Position numbers and translations under genes: made by a program. A DNA stretch of 64,000 nt from Chromobotia macracanthus (taxonomy: Eukaryota; Chordata; Actinopteri; Cypriniformes; Botiidae), in contig JAZGTH010000002.1 in NCBI GenBank assembly GCA_036877525.1, positions 1,534,001 to 1,598,000 of the forward strand, given 5' to 3'. The notes under the pieces were generated by a model. It saw only the letters and a list, made by a program, of their open reading frames with translations. It was not told where the DNA came from and did no database searches. This document shows, one piece after another, positions 12,151-24,420 of the stretch; the stretch's first letter is position 1, and every line of letters starts with the position of its first letter.

Positions 12151-12222
12151 GTGTTTCCTGGGAATTGAACCCACAACCTTTGCACTGTTAATGCAATGCG
12201 CTTCCAGTCGAGCTACAGAAAC
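12151..12222 (-). mobile_element. tRNA-derived SINE head
   Basis: On the minus strand the segment reads as a tRNA-like body: GTTTCTGTAGCTCGACTGG (A box), a TTGCA/TGCAA anticodon stem with loop TTAACAG, and GGTTCAATTCCC (B box), then CAGGAAAC closing the acceptor stem. This is the familiar pol III head of a cyprinid SINE. The usual LINE-derived tail is not visible next to it, so it looks truncated. Confidence 0.65.
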
Positions 12223-12229
12223 AATATTT

Positions 12230-15200
12230 AAGCTTTTAATGGTTTATGTTTGTAATTATTTTTACAAGGCACAACTTCATATGTTATGATATACAATATG
12301 ATGTAATTATAGTTTTTCGGCTACAGACACCAATTTCAGCTGTTATCTGTTGTATCTGGCTAATGGAATTGTGTATTATAGATAAGATAATAATTATTAA
12401 TAGATAATATTTTAGAAACCGTTTACATTGTTATTCTTTATTCAGTTTGCTTAAAGCTTCAGTCTGTAAACAACAGACAGGTGCAAAAAAATATTACCTA
12501 TAGTCATTTTGTAAAAAATTATTTTTTTGTCTACAACCACAGTCTCTCCATACGAATAGCTGCAACCACAGAAAATTCTGACTGGAATTTCTCACAGATA
12601 CTGTTTTTTTGTAAAACACACTACTTTTCTAGGAAACTACCTTTTCTAGTATTAAGTTAACATAAACAGATTTGAGACTTTGAATTAATTGTCCCATATC
12701 GAGCAGTTTTTTGATAAGAAGCTTGAGGTCTACTTGAGACATTTAGAGGAGTTAATAATACAGAAAAGAGGTTTTGATATTACAGGTAACACTCAGGGCT
12801 AGTAACATTGGTTCCTGAAGTGCCTGCAACCTAATAATGAAAGACATATATCGAAGTAATATCGGTGTTTACATTAATCTTACACCCAAAGATTCCAGTC
12901 ACTGTGAGCTCTATGGTTGACCCTTAAGTATGCTGTGTGCAACAGGTGCAAAAGGATGACAATTAACGCAATCCAGAATGGTGACATCATTCAGGAATTG
13001 GTTGTTTACACCATTTGCTAGTTGACATAACGGAATCTATCGCAAAAATTAGATCTGGTGCAGATTTTTGTGTTTACACCTGCAACAATATCCGATCTGT
13101 GTCAGGAGATGTGAGGAAAAAATCTGATTTTTTTGGTTCCCAGGCATGGTTGCATGTTTTTCGTAAGAGAACCAGCCCAATGACCAATCAAAATTTGCCC
13201 AAAAGGAGCCAGAAATTTACAATCATGTTCCTGGGGAAGTTGTGGAATAAAATTTATGTGATGTGTCTGTGACTAACCGCAGAAAATAAAACAACTAACA
13301 GCAACAGCTTAAAAGTAGCCCAATTCCACAAGAAATCCATGGAGTTGGCAAAACTGACACCAGGTGACCTGTAAATGTTTCCATTGCAGTTTTGCAAAAT
13401 TAAGCTTATTTAACAAAGCAGTTGACAGTTTGCAGCATTTGGTCCTGCCCATTTATCGCCATGTCCAAAATCGAGCTCTTCCTGACCGACGAGGAGTTCT
13501 TTCTCTGCTGAAGCTTATCCAGTTTGAAACTCAAACTCCAACATCCTGTTTTCACACAGATTAAATAAAGCACAGCTCTGTAACTTATGTCTCTCTCCAG
13601 TCAACAAACCTCTCTCCTTCTGCCTCGGTCTTGTCCGCTCATCCAAACAAAGCCCAGCAAACCCAGGTCTCATGCCTTGCAGCTTCCTTGCCTGCCTCCC
13701 ACGCAGTGCCGGGTCCTTCAGTACCTCGCCATCCTTCTACTCCTATATCCTACCTGTGGCTCCCAACTCCAGGCACATTCTCTAGTTTGAGGATTCCTCT
13801 GCTAGTGGCTCAAGCCCTGATGCCACCTTGTCCTTCTTCCGCTCCCCCCTCTTCTGCTTGTTCCTTAATCCATTTCGGGAGCTGTTTTTAGCGTGAGCTT
13901 GTTACAAATAGTCACAACCCTGGTCCCCTTCCCTCTTAAAAATCCCCTTTTATAACATTTTATAGGACAAGGGTTTAAGAGATTTGCAATAATATCATAA
14001 AATACACACAATACACAAAAATGTAAAGCATACATACACAAAATATACAAAACACAAATACCTAAAAATTACACAATGAAAGAGAAAGAAAGAATTGGAG
14101 ACAAAGAAATAACAAAATAGTAGAGTCTTTAGGACTGTAATTATATAATTTCCCTAGAAGAAATTTACAAAACAATTTACAAAACCCTAAGCTAAGTTAC
14201 ATGTCAGCAGTCTCCCAGTAAGCAAGCCAACAGTGGCAAGGGACCAAAACAATACGTTAAAGCTGTGATTTGTAACTTTCTTAAATATAAATAGAGAGTT
14301 GATAATAATGATTTATACTTTTTATTGATTTAAAACTGTCGAGTCTGATTTTGTGACAATATGTCAATATGTCACTGAGAAATGTTATCAACAGAGATGG
14401 CAACAGAAGCTTAATGTTACTAATTGCAGCAACATCACACTGCTGTGACTAGGCAGGGAACAATAATATAGAAACTAACTAGGCTGGAGGTAGGTACGTA
14501 GATAATAGTAAGTTTAATAAAGAAGTCTATCATATTCCCACTGATCTGTCTCAGGAGTTGTAGCATCCTGTCCCCAACTGTCTGTTCTGGATAAATTTCC
14601 GGATTCACTACAGGGCCTTGGGGAAATGAAAGACAGATTTACTGTGGAGCCAGTACATCTGTTCTTATGGGAATTGCCCCCGGTTCAGGTTTACCTAATT
14701 AATGCAGCCTAACAATCCCTTATGAGATTTGAGTAATAACTTCACAGAACTATGTGTAGGCTAAAGTAAAGAGGTGGGTCTACTACTGACAGTGTATCTG
14801 CCTCCTGGACAATACTGGGAAGACTGTTCAGAGTTTGGGCGCCAGATATAAAAAGAATCTATCACACGCTTGATTTTGAAATTCTGGGTATTATTAACTG
14901 GCCAAATTTTTCAGATGGGCAGTAATAAGAGAGGAGCTTGCTTAGGTATTAAGGAGCTAAACCATTCAGGGCCTTGTAGGTAATCAGCAAAATTTAAAAG
15001 TTTATATGCTTGATAGTCAGCCAATACAGTGTTGTGAGAAACAAACTAATATGGTAATAGTTGTTCATTCTTGTAAAAACTCTGGCTGCTTCATTTTAAA
15101 CCAGCTGGAGTTTTTGTATTAATCCTACAGGGCAGCCACCAAGTAGGGAATTGCAGTAATCAGGTCTTTATATCATGAATGCATTAAATAAATGTTCTTG

Positions 15201-15600
15201 GGAGCGTGTTGTAGTGTTGATATATTCTTAAGATGAAAAAATGCAGTTTTACAAATATTGGAAATGTGTTTAAAGGGTAAATGTCTATCAAAGACACCCA
15301 GATTATTAGCTGATGAAACAAGCTTTATTGAAAATTCATCAAGAGTATAACAGTGTTCTAGGTTGTTATGTGTGGAAGATTTTGGTCCAATAAGTAAATT
15401 TCAGCCATCCCAAGAAGAAAATTGACAGAATTATTCTGGTTGTGTCCAATCTCCTAGTTAACCCATCTTTCTTCAAATGCAGTCTTCTCTCCATACTCTG
15501 ACATTTAACATTTATCATGCGTATAATTCCGCAGGGTCACCCTTTTTTATTATGCATCTCCTCTTCCTCACGTCTTTCATTTATGCATTGGAAGATCAAA
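12230..15600. other. Intergenic stretch, no gene recognised
   Basis: AT-rich noncoding DNA. Short open frames (for example 13364-13564 and 13587-13790) have no recognisable motifs or splice context. About 14,480-15,380 looks like a dispersed repeat (separate entry). Confidence 0.5.
14480..15380. repeat. Unclassified dispersed cyprinid-type repeat
   Basis: Phrases such as TCAGAGTTTGGGCGCCAGAT, GAGCTAAACCATTCAGGGCC and CAATACAGTGTTGTGAG match a repeat I associate with many cyprinid loci. I cannot name its class. No intact ORF. Confidence 0.35.
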
Positions 15601-15654
15601 TTCCTCTATCCTACAAGTGCAAAAATTAGCTTATGGATAATGTTTCTAAAGCAA

Positions 15655-15835
15655 TGGAATGGGCAAGCATTTTTATGACAACTTCATATCTCTCCCACCT
15701 GACATCCAGCTGTTCACTAATGCTGCCCTCTCAGTTGGCCTCAGCGGATTTTATCAGGGCCACTGGTTTGCTTCTCCCCTCTCCTATGTTAGACAAACTG
15801 ATCACTTTTCCTACTCCCCCAATACACTCCATCTT
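15655..15835 (+). mobile_element. Ngaro/DIRS-type pol fragment (RNase H region)
   Basis: Reading in frame from 15659, the peptide contains PPDIQLFTNAALSVGLSGFY and GHWFASP. That is the start of the RNase H domain as found in Ngaro/DIRS elements (LFTDA..S.G.GG...G.WF). Only about 60 residues remain, and the catalytic aspartate position reads N (TNA), so it is a dead scrap. Confidence 0.5.
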
Positions 15836-15919
15836 CAAATGTGTGAAACCCACAGTGAGGACTGTACAGTCCAGAACACACCAAGTTGACAGCTGGCTGT
15901 TGTGCAGTTGGCTCTAAGC

Positions 15920-17190
15920 TGTTTTTTGGCTGATTCTGCATGTTGAATTGGTGTCAGCGCTCATTTACAGGAAACAGAACTCAGATTGGCTGTTCAGCTG
16001 AGAGAATGAGTGCACAAGAAAAAACAGAACTGACGAAAGCAAACCAACAACCAAGTAAAAAGGGAATGTATAGACACTTGCACTGCCAGTCTAAAAGAAA
16101 TGTTAGTAACAACAACAGCACTGTGCAAGTACTTATTAAAGAGCCATATTGTACCAAAAAAAGAGAAAATATTCAGCATCTTTGTGAAGCGAGCAAAAAT
16201 CATAGATTTAAAAAAGTAACTAAACTTATAGTATAGTATTTCAAATCACAATTCATGTCCTGGGTGGGGTAGCAGATGGTTTCCCCATGCTTTGTAGGCT
16301 CCCATGGTTTGTTCATGGCTGAATTGCATGCACCCATTGTCTAAGTACTGTACTACCCTTGCATTTGCAATGCTCATAATTATGTATTATTGTATCTGGG
16401 GTGTTCCTTTGCTTCCCTGTAGAGTTTGGAGAACTATGTCATTGCTTATTGCATTGCGGGTAGAGGGCAGCATGTTTTAGGACATGCTCATCAGGATATT
16501 AGTACACAATAACAATAAACAGAGAAAAATGATGATAACAATAATCAAGTGCAAGATTTTATACAGAGACAGCACGGTCAACGGCAAAACTTATATTATC
16601 GAATAAACAAAGGGGTGTTGCTATAGCCTTCATTCTATCAGGCAGAGTCGGAAGTTCTTCCTTAACACAATGACCAGCAACAACAGTGCGACAACAGCAA
16701 CAAACCCCTACCTACTTTTAAAGGGCTCATATGATGCATTTTTATGTTTTCCTTTAGTATAGGAAAAGATGCAGGAACAACTGCATAAAATCTACAAAGC
16801 TCAAAGTCTCCCACAAAATTATTTTAACTTAAAAAAAAGGCTGATCCAGACCTGCCAAAAACAACTCGGTGGACTCCTCCACATTCTTGTCACAGTGTGG
16901 TAGTATTTGCGTAATGCTGCCCAAATGTATACTCAGAGAACTCTGCAGACTGCTCTAACTCCTTAGAGGGTAGCTGACTTTATTCACTGTGCGAACAACT
17001 AGTTCTCCTCAGCGGGCGACTTTGCTAGGACAATCTGCCGCTTCTGAATCATAGTCTGTAAGTATGTTTTATCATTTGCCGAAGTATTTGCTATCGACTG
17101 TTCAAATGCTGAGTTTTGGGCAGTGTAGAGTCCACCTTTACACAATATTCTGCTCGCCAACATCCAATAACTTGAAAACAAGATGGATGA
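15920..17190. other. Intergenic stretch, nothing recognised
   Basis: No ORF with family motifs and no clear repeat boundaries. The frame at 15940-16236 has a biased composition and no recognisable domain. Confidence 0.45.
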
Positions 17191-17194
17191 TCTC

Positions 17195-17880
17195 AGAGCA
17201 AAGATAAGATTCCAATGAGACATAAGGGGCTGTAATATTATCTGCCTGTCCGAAACAAGGCTGACCCCTTCAGTAAAGGACAAAGCTGTAATGCCATCTG
17301 ATAACTTCTCTGTTCTTTGGATGGACAGGACTGCTGAGGCCGGTAAAAGCAGAGGCGGTGGGGTCTGTTTCATGATTAATAACAAATGGTGTGACCCTAG
17401 GAACATTTCCACTCTGTCATGTTCCTGTTCCCCTCACCTGGAACACCTAACAATAATGTGCCACCCGTTCTACCTGCCTCGTGAGTTTACGGCAGTCATC
17501 ACCATGGCTGTGAACATCCCCGCTCAAGCGGACACGTATCTGGCCCTGTCTAAGCTCCACGATACGCTCAGTGTTTGTCTAAACAACCACCCGGAAGCGG
17601 CAATCATTGTGTCTGTTGACTTTAATAAAGCTAACCTTAGACAGGTAATGCCGAACTTTTACCAGCACATCTCCTGTCCAATGAGAGGAGAAAATACATT
17701 TGATTACTGTTACACATTATTTGCTAATTTGCTACCGGCTTTTGGAAAATCGGACCACACCGCCGTTTTCCTCATATCAGATTATAAACAAGCTTGTATG
17801 GAAAACTCCTGAGAGGCGGGAGGTTAAACGCTGGTCCGCCCAATCAGAGGCTGCGCTACAGGACGCGCTCAGGACGCGGG
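17195..17880 (+). mobile_element. L2/CR1-group LINE endonuclease fragment
   Basis: Apurinic-endonuclease-type domain of a non-LTR retrotransposon: CLSETRLTPS near 17243, GGGVCFMIN near 17356, PFYLPREFTAV near 17467, VDFNKANL (expected GDFN) near 17617, and GKSDHTAVFL near 17744. After the stop at 17812 the homology continues in another frame (REVKRWSAQSEAALQDAL), so there is a frameshift. No reverse transcriptase follows; the fragment stops where the opposite-strand gypsy sequence begins. Confidence 0.7.
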
Positions 17881-17889
17881 ACTCCTGTC

Positions 17890-20800
17890 GGGGGACATGC
17901 ATCTATGCCATCTGCATACGTCTTATTCTGTTGAGGTCAAGGGGTCAAGGGGCTGGCTTTCCCGGATGTGTCCTGTGGAGTTCCTCTGTGAGAGTGGGAT
18001 CTAAGATATCCGCAGCATCCACCCAGGACTGTTCCTCCAGGGCGTACCCCTCCCAATCGACCAGATATTGGATCGAGCTACCCCAATGCCTGGAATCGAG
18101 CAGCTCATGGACTTAATAGGCCTCCTTGCCGTCGATCATGATGGGGGGGTGTCTGATCGGTGTCTGAACTCTCTGATCGGACCACCAGCAGGTTTGAGTA
18201 GAGAAACATGAAAGTGGGAAATAATTACTTGGCAGTTGTAATCAAAATTAAACTGGAGTGATTTGTCTACTAATTTTGATAGGACCGACATACCTGGGAT
18301 TGAGCTTTTTGCATGGGAGTTTAAGGCGGAGGTCCCTGGTGGACAACCAGACCCACTGACCAGGAGAGTAGGCAAGGCTGAGATGTTGATGCTGGTTGAC
18401 TTGCTGAGTTTGGCGTCGTACAGCATGCAACAGATGAGTATGTGCTCGATCCCAGACCTCTTCACTGCGTTGCAGCCAATCCATAACCGAAGGAAGATCA
18501 GTAGGCTCACTGGACCAGGCAAAAAGTGGTGGTTGGTACCCAAGAATGAATTTGAAAGGCATTATTCCTGTAGCTGGCTTGACTACGGAATTTTGGGCAT
18601 ATTCGGCCCACATCAGGAACGTACAGTCTGTCTGGTTCTGGTGGCAGTAAGAACGTAAAAATCTGATGATTTCTTCTTCACTTTAATGATGGTGTTTCCT
18701 GATGAGTTTGGTAGATCAGTAATAGAGTCTATGGACATATGAGACCAGGGATGCTGAGGAGTGGGCAATGGCTGTAGTAATCTTTCCGGAAGTTGTCTGG
18801 GAGCTTTGGAAGTTTGACAGATTATGCAGTTCTAAACAAAAGTTGTGGCATCAGAGGCTAAAAGTGGGCCACCAGAAGCGGTTTTGTAGTTAATGAATGG
18901 TTGCAGTGGTTCCAGGATTACTGGAGCTTGGGGATTCGTGAATCTGGGTAAGAAGGCGCTTACGAAGAGTTTCCAGAACAAATGTTATTGGGACAATCGT
19001 TCAGTGGTGATTCTTGAGCATTGATCTGGTTGATTTCTGTAACAATATCCCATTGGACTGGAGCGACGAGGAGATTTATTGGGATAATGTTCTCTTGTGG
19101 GACAGGTACTGGGGTTTCATTGGTCTGACGGGACAATGCATCTGCCTTGGTATTTTTGGTACCTGGTCGGTAGGTGACTGTAAAATCGAAGCAAGTAAAA
19201 AATAAAACCCATCTGGCCTGCCTTGGGTTTAACCGTTTTGCAGACCGTAGATACTCCAGATTTATGTGGTCGGTTAGAACCGTAAAGGGGTGTGTAGCAC
19301 CCTCCAACCAGTGTTGCCATTCCTCTAAAGCTAGCTTCATAGCCAATAGTTCTCTATTCCCCACACCATAATTCTGTTCAGCAGCTGACAGCTTCTGAGA
19401 GAAGAAGGCACATGGAAACATTTTGGGAGGTGAGTCTTGTCGTTGAGAGAGAATAGCACCTACTCCAGTGTTAGAAGCGTTTACCTCTACTATGAAGGGC
19501 AGATCAGGGTCAGGGTGTCGGAGAATGGGTGCCATGGTGAAACAAGTCTTGAGCTCATAAAAGGAGGTTTGAGCTTCAGGGGAACAGGACAACTGTGTTG
19601 TCTTAGATTTGGTGAGTGCTGTCAGCGGTGCTGCCACAGAACTGAACCCTCTTATGAACCTTCTATAGAAATTAGCAACGCTAATTTGCCACAACCAAAT
19701 GGCTAAATGGTTAATTTATATACATGTCTGAGTAGATGAGGATGTCATCAATGTAGGTGATCACCCACTTGTCAAGCATGTCTCTGAAAACATCATTCAT
19801 GAAAGACTGAAATACTGATGGACTGTTTGCAAGACCAAAGGGAATTACCAGATATTCATAGTGTCCACTAGTTGTTGAGAAAGCAGTTTTCCATCCATCC
19901 CCCTCTTGAAAACGGACCAGATTGTAGGCACTGCGTAAATCCAGTTTGGTATTAAACCTCGCTTTGCGTAAATATTCTAGGGCAGCCGGAACTAATGGAA
20001 GAGGATATCGGAATTTAACTGTTACATCATCGAGATGGTAATCAATACAGGGTTGGAGTCCACCATTCACAAAGAAGAATCCTGCTGCCACTGGTGAACT
20101 AGATGGATGGATGAAACCCTTGGCTAACTCCTTTTGGATATATTCCTTCATAGACTCAGAATCTTGTTGAGACAAGGGAAAGATTCTACCTTTGGGTAAT
20201 TCTGCACCGGATATCAGCTCGATTGCACAGTCAGTAGCTCTATGAGGAGGGAGTTGCAACGCTCCCTTCTTACTAAAGGCTTCTCTCAGATCAGTATACT
20301 CGGTGGGTAGACTGGACTCAGGCTTGGAGACCTCCTCCTGGGGAACTTGAGTAAAGACTTGACAGACAACCTTGGTGAAACAGTGATCAAAACAAGAGGC
20401 CCACTTGATTATTTATCCCTCCTTCCAGGAAATAATAGAGTTATGGGTTTGTAACCAGGGTAGTCCCAGTATCACAGGATAATTCGATGACTTTATGACA
20501 TAGAATTGTATCTTTTCGGGAAGGAAATGCACCAACCTGAAGTTCTACTTTAGTTGTCAAATTCTGCCTTTACCAAGTGTCGACCATCTAGTGCCGCCAC
20601 TGCTAGGAAGGAAGTACAAGAGGTTAGATCAATCTCATGTTGCTGAGCGAACTCACTGGAAATGAAATGAGGTTAAGCGAGTGAAGGTTAGCTGCATGAG
20701 TTCTGATCAATCTGTTTCTCTGGACACTCAGCGTGGCGTGGGTAGAGTGAAGCATCTTGAGCGAATCAAATGGTCTATCTGGATGGTGAGCTCTATGTAA

Positions 20801-21320
20801 TTATTCAAGCTTTTCCCCTCGTCTCGACAGGCTAGTTCAGACTGAAATTTGGGATTTAGTCCTCTTCAGAATAACAACTTGAGTGTATCCTCCACCCAGT
20901 CCATCTGTGCAGCTAGAGTTCAAAAGTTAAGTGCATAATCTATCGCCGTTTGACTCCCTTGCGATTCACTGAGCAGCTGTTCCCCAGGACACTTTCTCTC
21001 TGCAGGATGTTTGAATACATCTCGGAAGTGTTGAAGAAAAGCATTGAAAGTGGGAAATATGGTTCCATCCACTTTCCAAACTGCGGTAACCCAGTCCAAA
21101 GCTCTTCTGGTGAGTATTCCATGGGATATCCATGGGATAGAGGGCTGGTTGTGGGGTAAGAAATATTGAGCACTGAAGAAGGAACCCCTTACACTTAGCA
21201 AGATTACCATCCTTTTTTTGGGGGGAACGCCATACGTGGACTGATCAAGGCAGAGGGCACGGGTAGGATGCTACTGAGAGCGGGTGCTGGAGCTGGAGTT
21301 GGCATGGTTGGAACAGGACG
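17890..21320 (-). mobile_element. Ty3/gypsy LTR retrotransposon, broken
   Basis: Read on the minus strand from right to left. A gag-like piece lies at 20920-21210 (ALDWVTAVW...FRDVFKHPAE). Reverse transcriptase at 19711-20259 shows ELPKGRIFPLS, LDLRSAYNLVR and the catalytic YIDDILIYS. RNase H-like sequence at 18960-19694 has FYRRFIRGFS, NRELLAMKLALEEWQHWLEG, TDHINLEYL and KADALSRQ. The integrase C-terminal part at 18248-18613 includes NSVVKPATGIMPF and WVWLSTRDL. Gaps, stops and an RT/RNase H break near 19700 show it is inactive. Integrase catalytic core and intact LTRs were not identified. Confidence 0.82.
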
Positions 21321-21579
21321 CATGCTCCTGTTCCAACTCTTTACTGAGGAGCTAGAGATTTCACTAGCGCTAGAGATTTCAACATGTTTGGCTATTCATT
21401 TAGTTCCAGTGAAGACAAATAATAGTGATAGAACATTCAATTACAATCATGCACTTTCAACTTTGTTTAACTTTAACAGTTCTGTTCCTGTGCCATGAAT
21501 GAGTTCATAAATGTAAAACCTCCAAGAAAAGTGAAGGATGTTATAGCAGCAAAATGTACAGGACTAATCCCTCTGGCTT

Positions 21580-21660
21580 TACAATGTTTAAAACATGCAT
21601 ATATGAATGCTGGTGTTCAGGTGTCCACAAACTTTTGCTCATATAGTGCATCTATCCAAA
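21580..21660 (+). repeat. DNA-transposon end remnant
   Basis: The phrase TCAGGTGTCCACAAACTTTT followed by GCTCATATAGTGCAT resembles the terminal sequence of a common fish DNA transposon. No partner end was found nearby. Confidence 0.3.
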
Positions 21661-21699
21661 TGAGTGATGTATTGGACCTAGTTTTTGAAAAAATTGTTT

Positions 21700-23190
21700 A
21701 ATAAGTTCTATCTGTGAGCTCAGGATCTGTGACACTGTCTTTGGACAGTTTATCCTTGTCAATATTGCTTGTACAGATCACAGCACCACTTTTTCAAAAT
21801 ATTGGGGGTTGGGGGGGCACCCTGTGCCACACTGACTGTGATTATAAACTAAATTGTAATAATTTCTATAAATTGTATTATCTCATTTCACAATTTATAC
21901 GCAAGTATAACATTTGTTTAGAAACAATACGTCACTGTATAGCTTCATTTTCAGGGTCTTTATGCAGTTTGCACTGCTCCCTACTTAGTGAACATGGAAT
22001 AGCTGTTAAAGTGGACTTTAACTAATGGACCACTAAAGTTCATTACCACAGAGTTGCACAGATTGGAATTTTTAGGTGTTGAAATGAAATACTTAAATAT
22101 TAAATTAAATTTAAATTTAATTAAATATTAAATTCCCTTGCTTTACAACAGATATATCAGGAAATGTATACAAAATGTGCATTTATAGAAAATGTATTTT
22201 ATACTAGAATTAAATAATATTTGTATATTTTGCCATGTGAATACCTCAAAATAAATGTCAGTTCAGTCAAATCCAGTATATTGTGGCTCAAGTCTACGTA
22301 GAAAATAAGACTACCAAGCACTTTTTTACAGAACCTAACATAACTGACAAATATGCCATTATGAAGGACTACTTAAATATATTTTCCTTATAAAGTTGTT
22401 TAAAAGAGTATGACAACCCTGCACAATAGATCAATTTACTTACTACCACTCACTTTAAATGATCTTCCTGATAGTCATTAATGGAATATTTTGGAGTTTT
22501 TCTCATTGTCTCCTCCCTTAAAAAGCTAAGACTCAATTCCTTTTAGTATTTCTGTTAAAAACGTAAAATCAGCAAATCGAATTCAGAAAATTCTGTATCT
22601 AAACACACCAGTTAGGAATACTTTGCGGAGTGCTCCATTGTCAATTTCATACTTGCTGAGAAAATTAATGAAAAGAGTATTCTTTGGAGATCTTTTTGAT
22701 GCTTCCATTGTAGGTGGTGCAAATCTGTCCTCACTTTGTCATCTGCTATGGATATGTAGACTGTTGGTGGTTAATTCGAAAATGCCTTTATTTTGAATGG
22801 TGTCATAACAAAAGATTGGTTAGATAAAAAAAACATTTAAATCAAATACAATTTTCTAATGATAAATCTGCCAATAACATGAGATTGATCTTAGACCTTA
22901 ACATACTTGAGATGACACACTATGTTAATATGTTTTCAAGAACAATCAAACCTAAAATGGTTTGGAAAATGATGAAACATACAGCTGCAGGAGGAACAGT
23001 ATAGCGCTTACATTTTTGTTGTCCAAAACATTTGCAAAATCAGTGTTATATTCCAAATAGGGATCATCGTCATCAGAGATTATATGTACAATATAGTGTC
23101 AAATAATTTCTGTAAAATGATCCTGAAGCATGAACCAGGAAGTAAGGCTATTTTTGTATACCCTGCTTCACATTCAGGAAAAGCTGTTTT
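21700..23190. other. AT-rich intergenic stretch
   Basis: No gene recognised. A self-complementary AT run (TAAATTTAAATTTAATTAAA region, about 22090-22135) is the only structure noted. Confidence 0.45.
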
Positions 23191-23196
23191 GCTCAC

Positions 23197-23436
23197 ATTT
23201 AGCAACATGATAAACTAGAAACTGTACAGATACATAAACCTGACAGCTGATGCACTTAGCTTTAGGCATCCTCTCAACTTCCTTGCCTGACAATGGTAAT
23301 GGGAAAGTGTCTAATGTTTGTTCCATTAGCATTATGTAAAGGCATGCCTTTCCTCCTGCTGCCTTAATTATATATAGACCAGTGTAGCCCTCTGCATCAG
23401 GTGCCTCCACTATCAGTGAATATTGGCCAGATACCA
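23197..23436 (-). other. Orphan cysteine-containing exon, function unknown
   Basis: An open 240-nt stretch bounded on the minus strand by an acceptor (TTTATTTTCACCAG) and a donor (AAAT then GTGAGC). It encodes VSGQYSLIVEAPDAEG...FPLPLSGKE...KAKCISCQVYVSVQ.LVYHVAK. The C-x2-C...H...(C) spacing looks like a zinc-binding motif. The style resembles exons of multicopy fish HECT/G2E3-like genes, but that is only an impression. No partner exon recognised nearby, so it may be a pseudogene or transposon-carried piece. Confidence 0.35.
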
Positions 23437-23757
23437 CTGGTGAAAATAAACATCTTGTTAATTTTATTTTTCATTTTGAAGACAACAATATTTACAGAAA
23501 TACTGGAAACATTAACTGTTTAGTGCATAAATATAATAAAGTCAATTTTTTTGCACATTAACAAACTTTTCATTTATTTCAACTATTTCTTACCAGTTGC
23601 TTTGTATATCATCCAAGCCTAATGCCATCAGTTTCTGAGAAACATCACAAAAAAGTGCTGAGATCTGTAAACAATTTAAGTACTACAAAAGTACAATGTA
23701 GACAGAGTCAGAACAAAGCTTGAACATTCATTTTCTATTAGTAACATGCCTCGTAGA

Positions 23758-24206
23758 TGTTACGAAGGAGGTCTTAGCTCCACCTCCTCTACACCACCAG
23801 AGGGAACCATCTCCAGAATACTGATCTCTGTTCCGGACTACATGACTACATTACCCATAATACCTGAGACTGACCATTTCCTGTTCACATGCTGCTCATT
23901 TCCCCACCAGTATATAAGCTGTTAACTAACACTCACACGTTGTGAAGTCTTGTTTTGCCCTGGTGACAATTCTGAGCGTTTCTTGATCTTGGACTGTTTA
24001 TTCCGTTTTCCTCATTTGCTGCCTGCCATGATTACTGGACTGTTTTTGATTCATTGATTGTTTGCTGCCTGCCACGACCCTAGCCTGTCCCATGTTTATG
24101 ATTCTGCCTGACTTCCACTACATCTGTTTAGTGGTTTTGACCCTGCCTGTTTGATTATTAAATAAAGCTGCAAATGGATCCTTGTGCATCAGACCCATCA
24201 TTACAA
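23758..24206 (+). mobile_element. Solo LTR (gypsy-type)
   Basis: Starts TGTTACGAAGGAGG and ends CATTACA (TG...CA). Internally it has a TATA-like TATATAAGC at about 23911 and an AATAAA polyA signal at about 24161, in the order expected of an LTR. No internal retroelement sequence or second LTR is adjacent, so a solo LTR is likely. Flanking duplication not evident. Confidence 0.55.
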
Positions 24207-24420
24207 TAGCGGACAATTTACTCAAAAATGAAAATTCTGTCATCTTTTACTCACCCTCATGGTGTTTCAAACTTGTACTTTTGTTAATCTTTGGACCTCA
24301 AGTTTTTTTTTTTTTTATATTTTTGTGTCCATCCAGTGTACATGGTCAATATTTTCAAGCTCCAAAATGGACATAAAGGCATAACTTTAAAGTAATCAAA
24401 ATGAATTGAGAGGTTTAATT
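24207..24420 (+). repeat. Partial copy of the palindromic MITE-like repeat
   Basis: Begins ACTCAAAAATGAAAATTC with TTTTACTCACCCTCATGG, the left half of the family seen whole at 10313-10612. A matching right end (GACAGAATTTTCATTTTTCA, TGAACTATCCCTTTAA) lies at 27345-27388, so the copy may have been split by later insertions. Confidence 0.45.

Noticed and set aside
12151..12222. A functional tRNA gene
   Set aside because: A and B boxes are present but the acceptor stem has mismatches, the B box departs from consensus, and the sequence matches the head of a known SINE type.
13444..13512. Short frame starting MSKIELFLTDEEFF
   Set aside because: Ends after about 16 codons with no splice donor in context and no recognised family.
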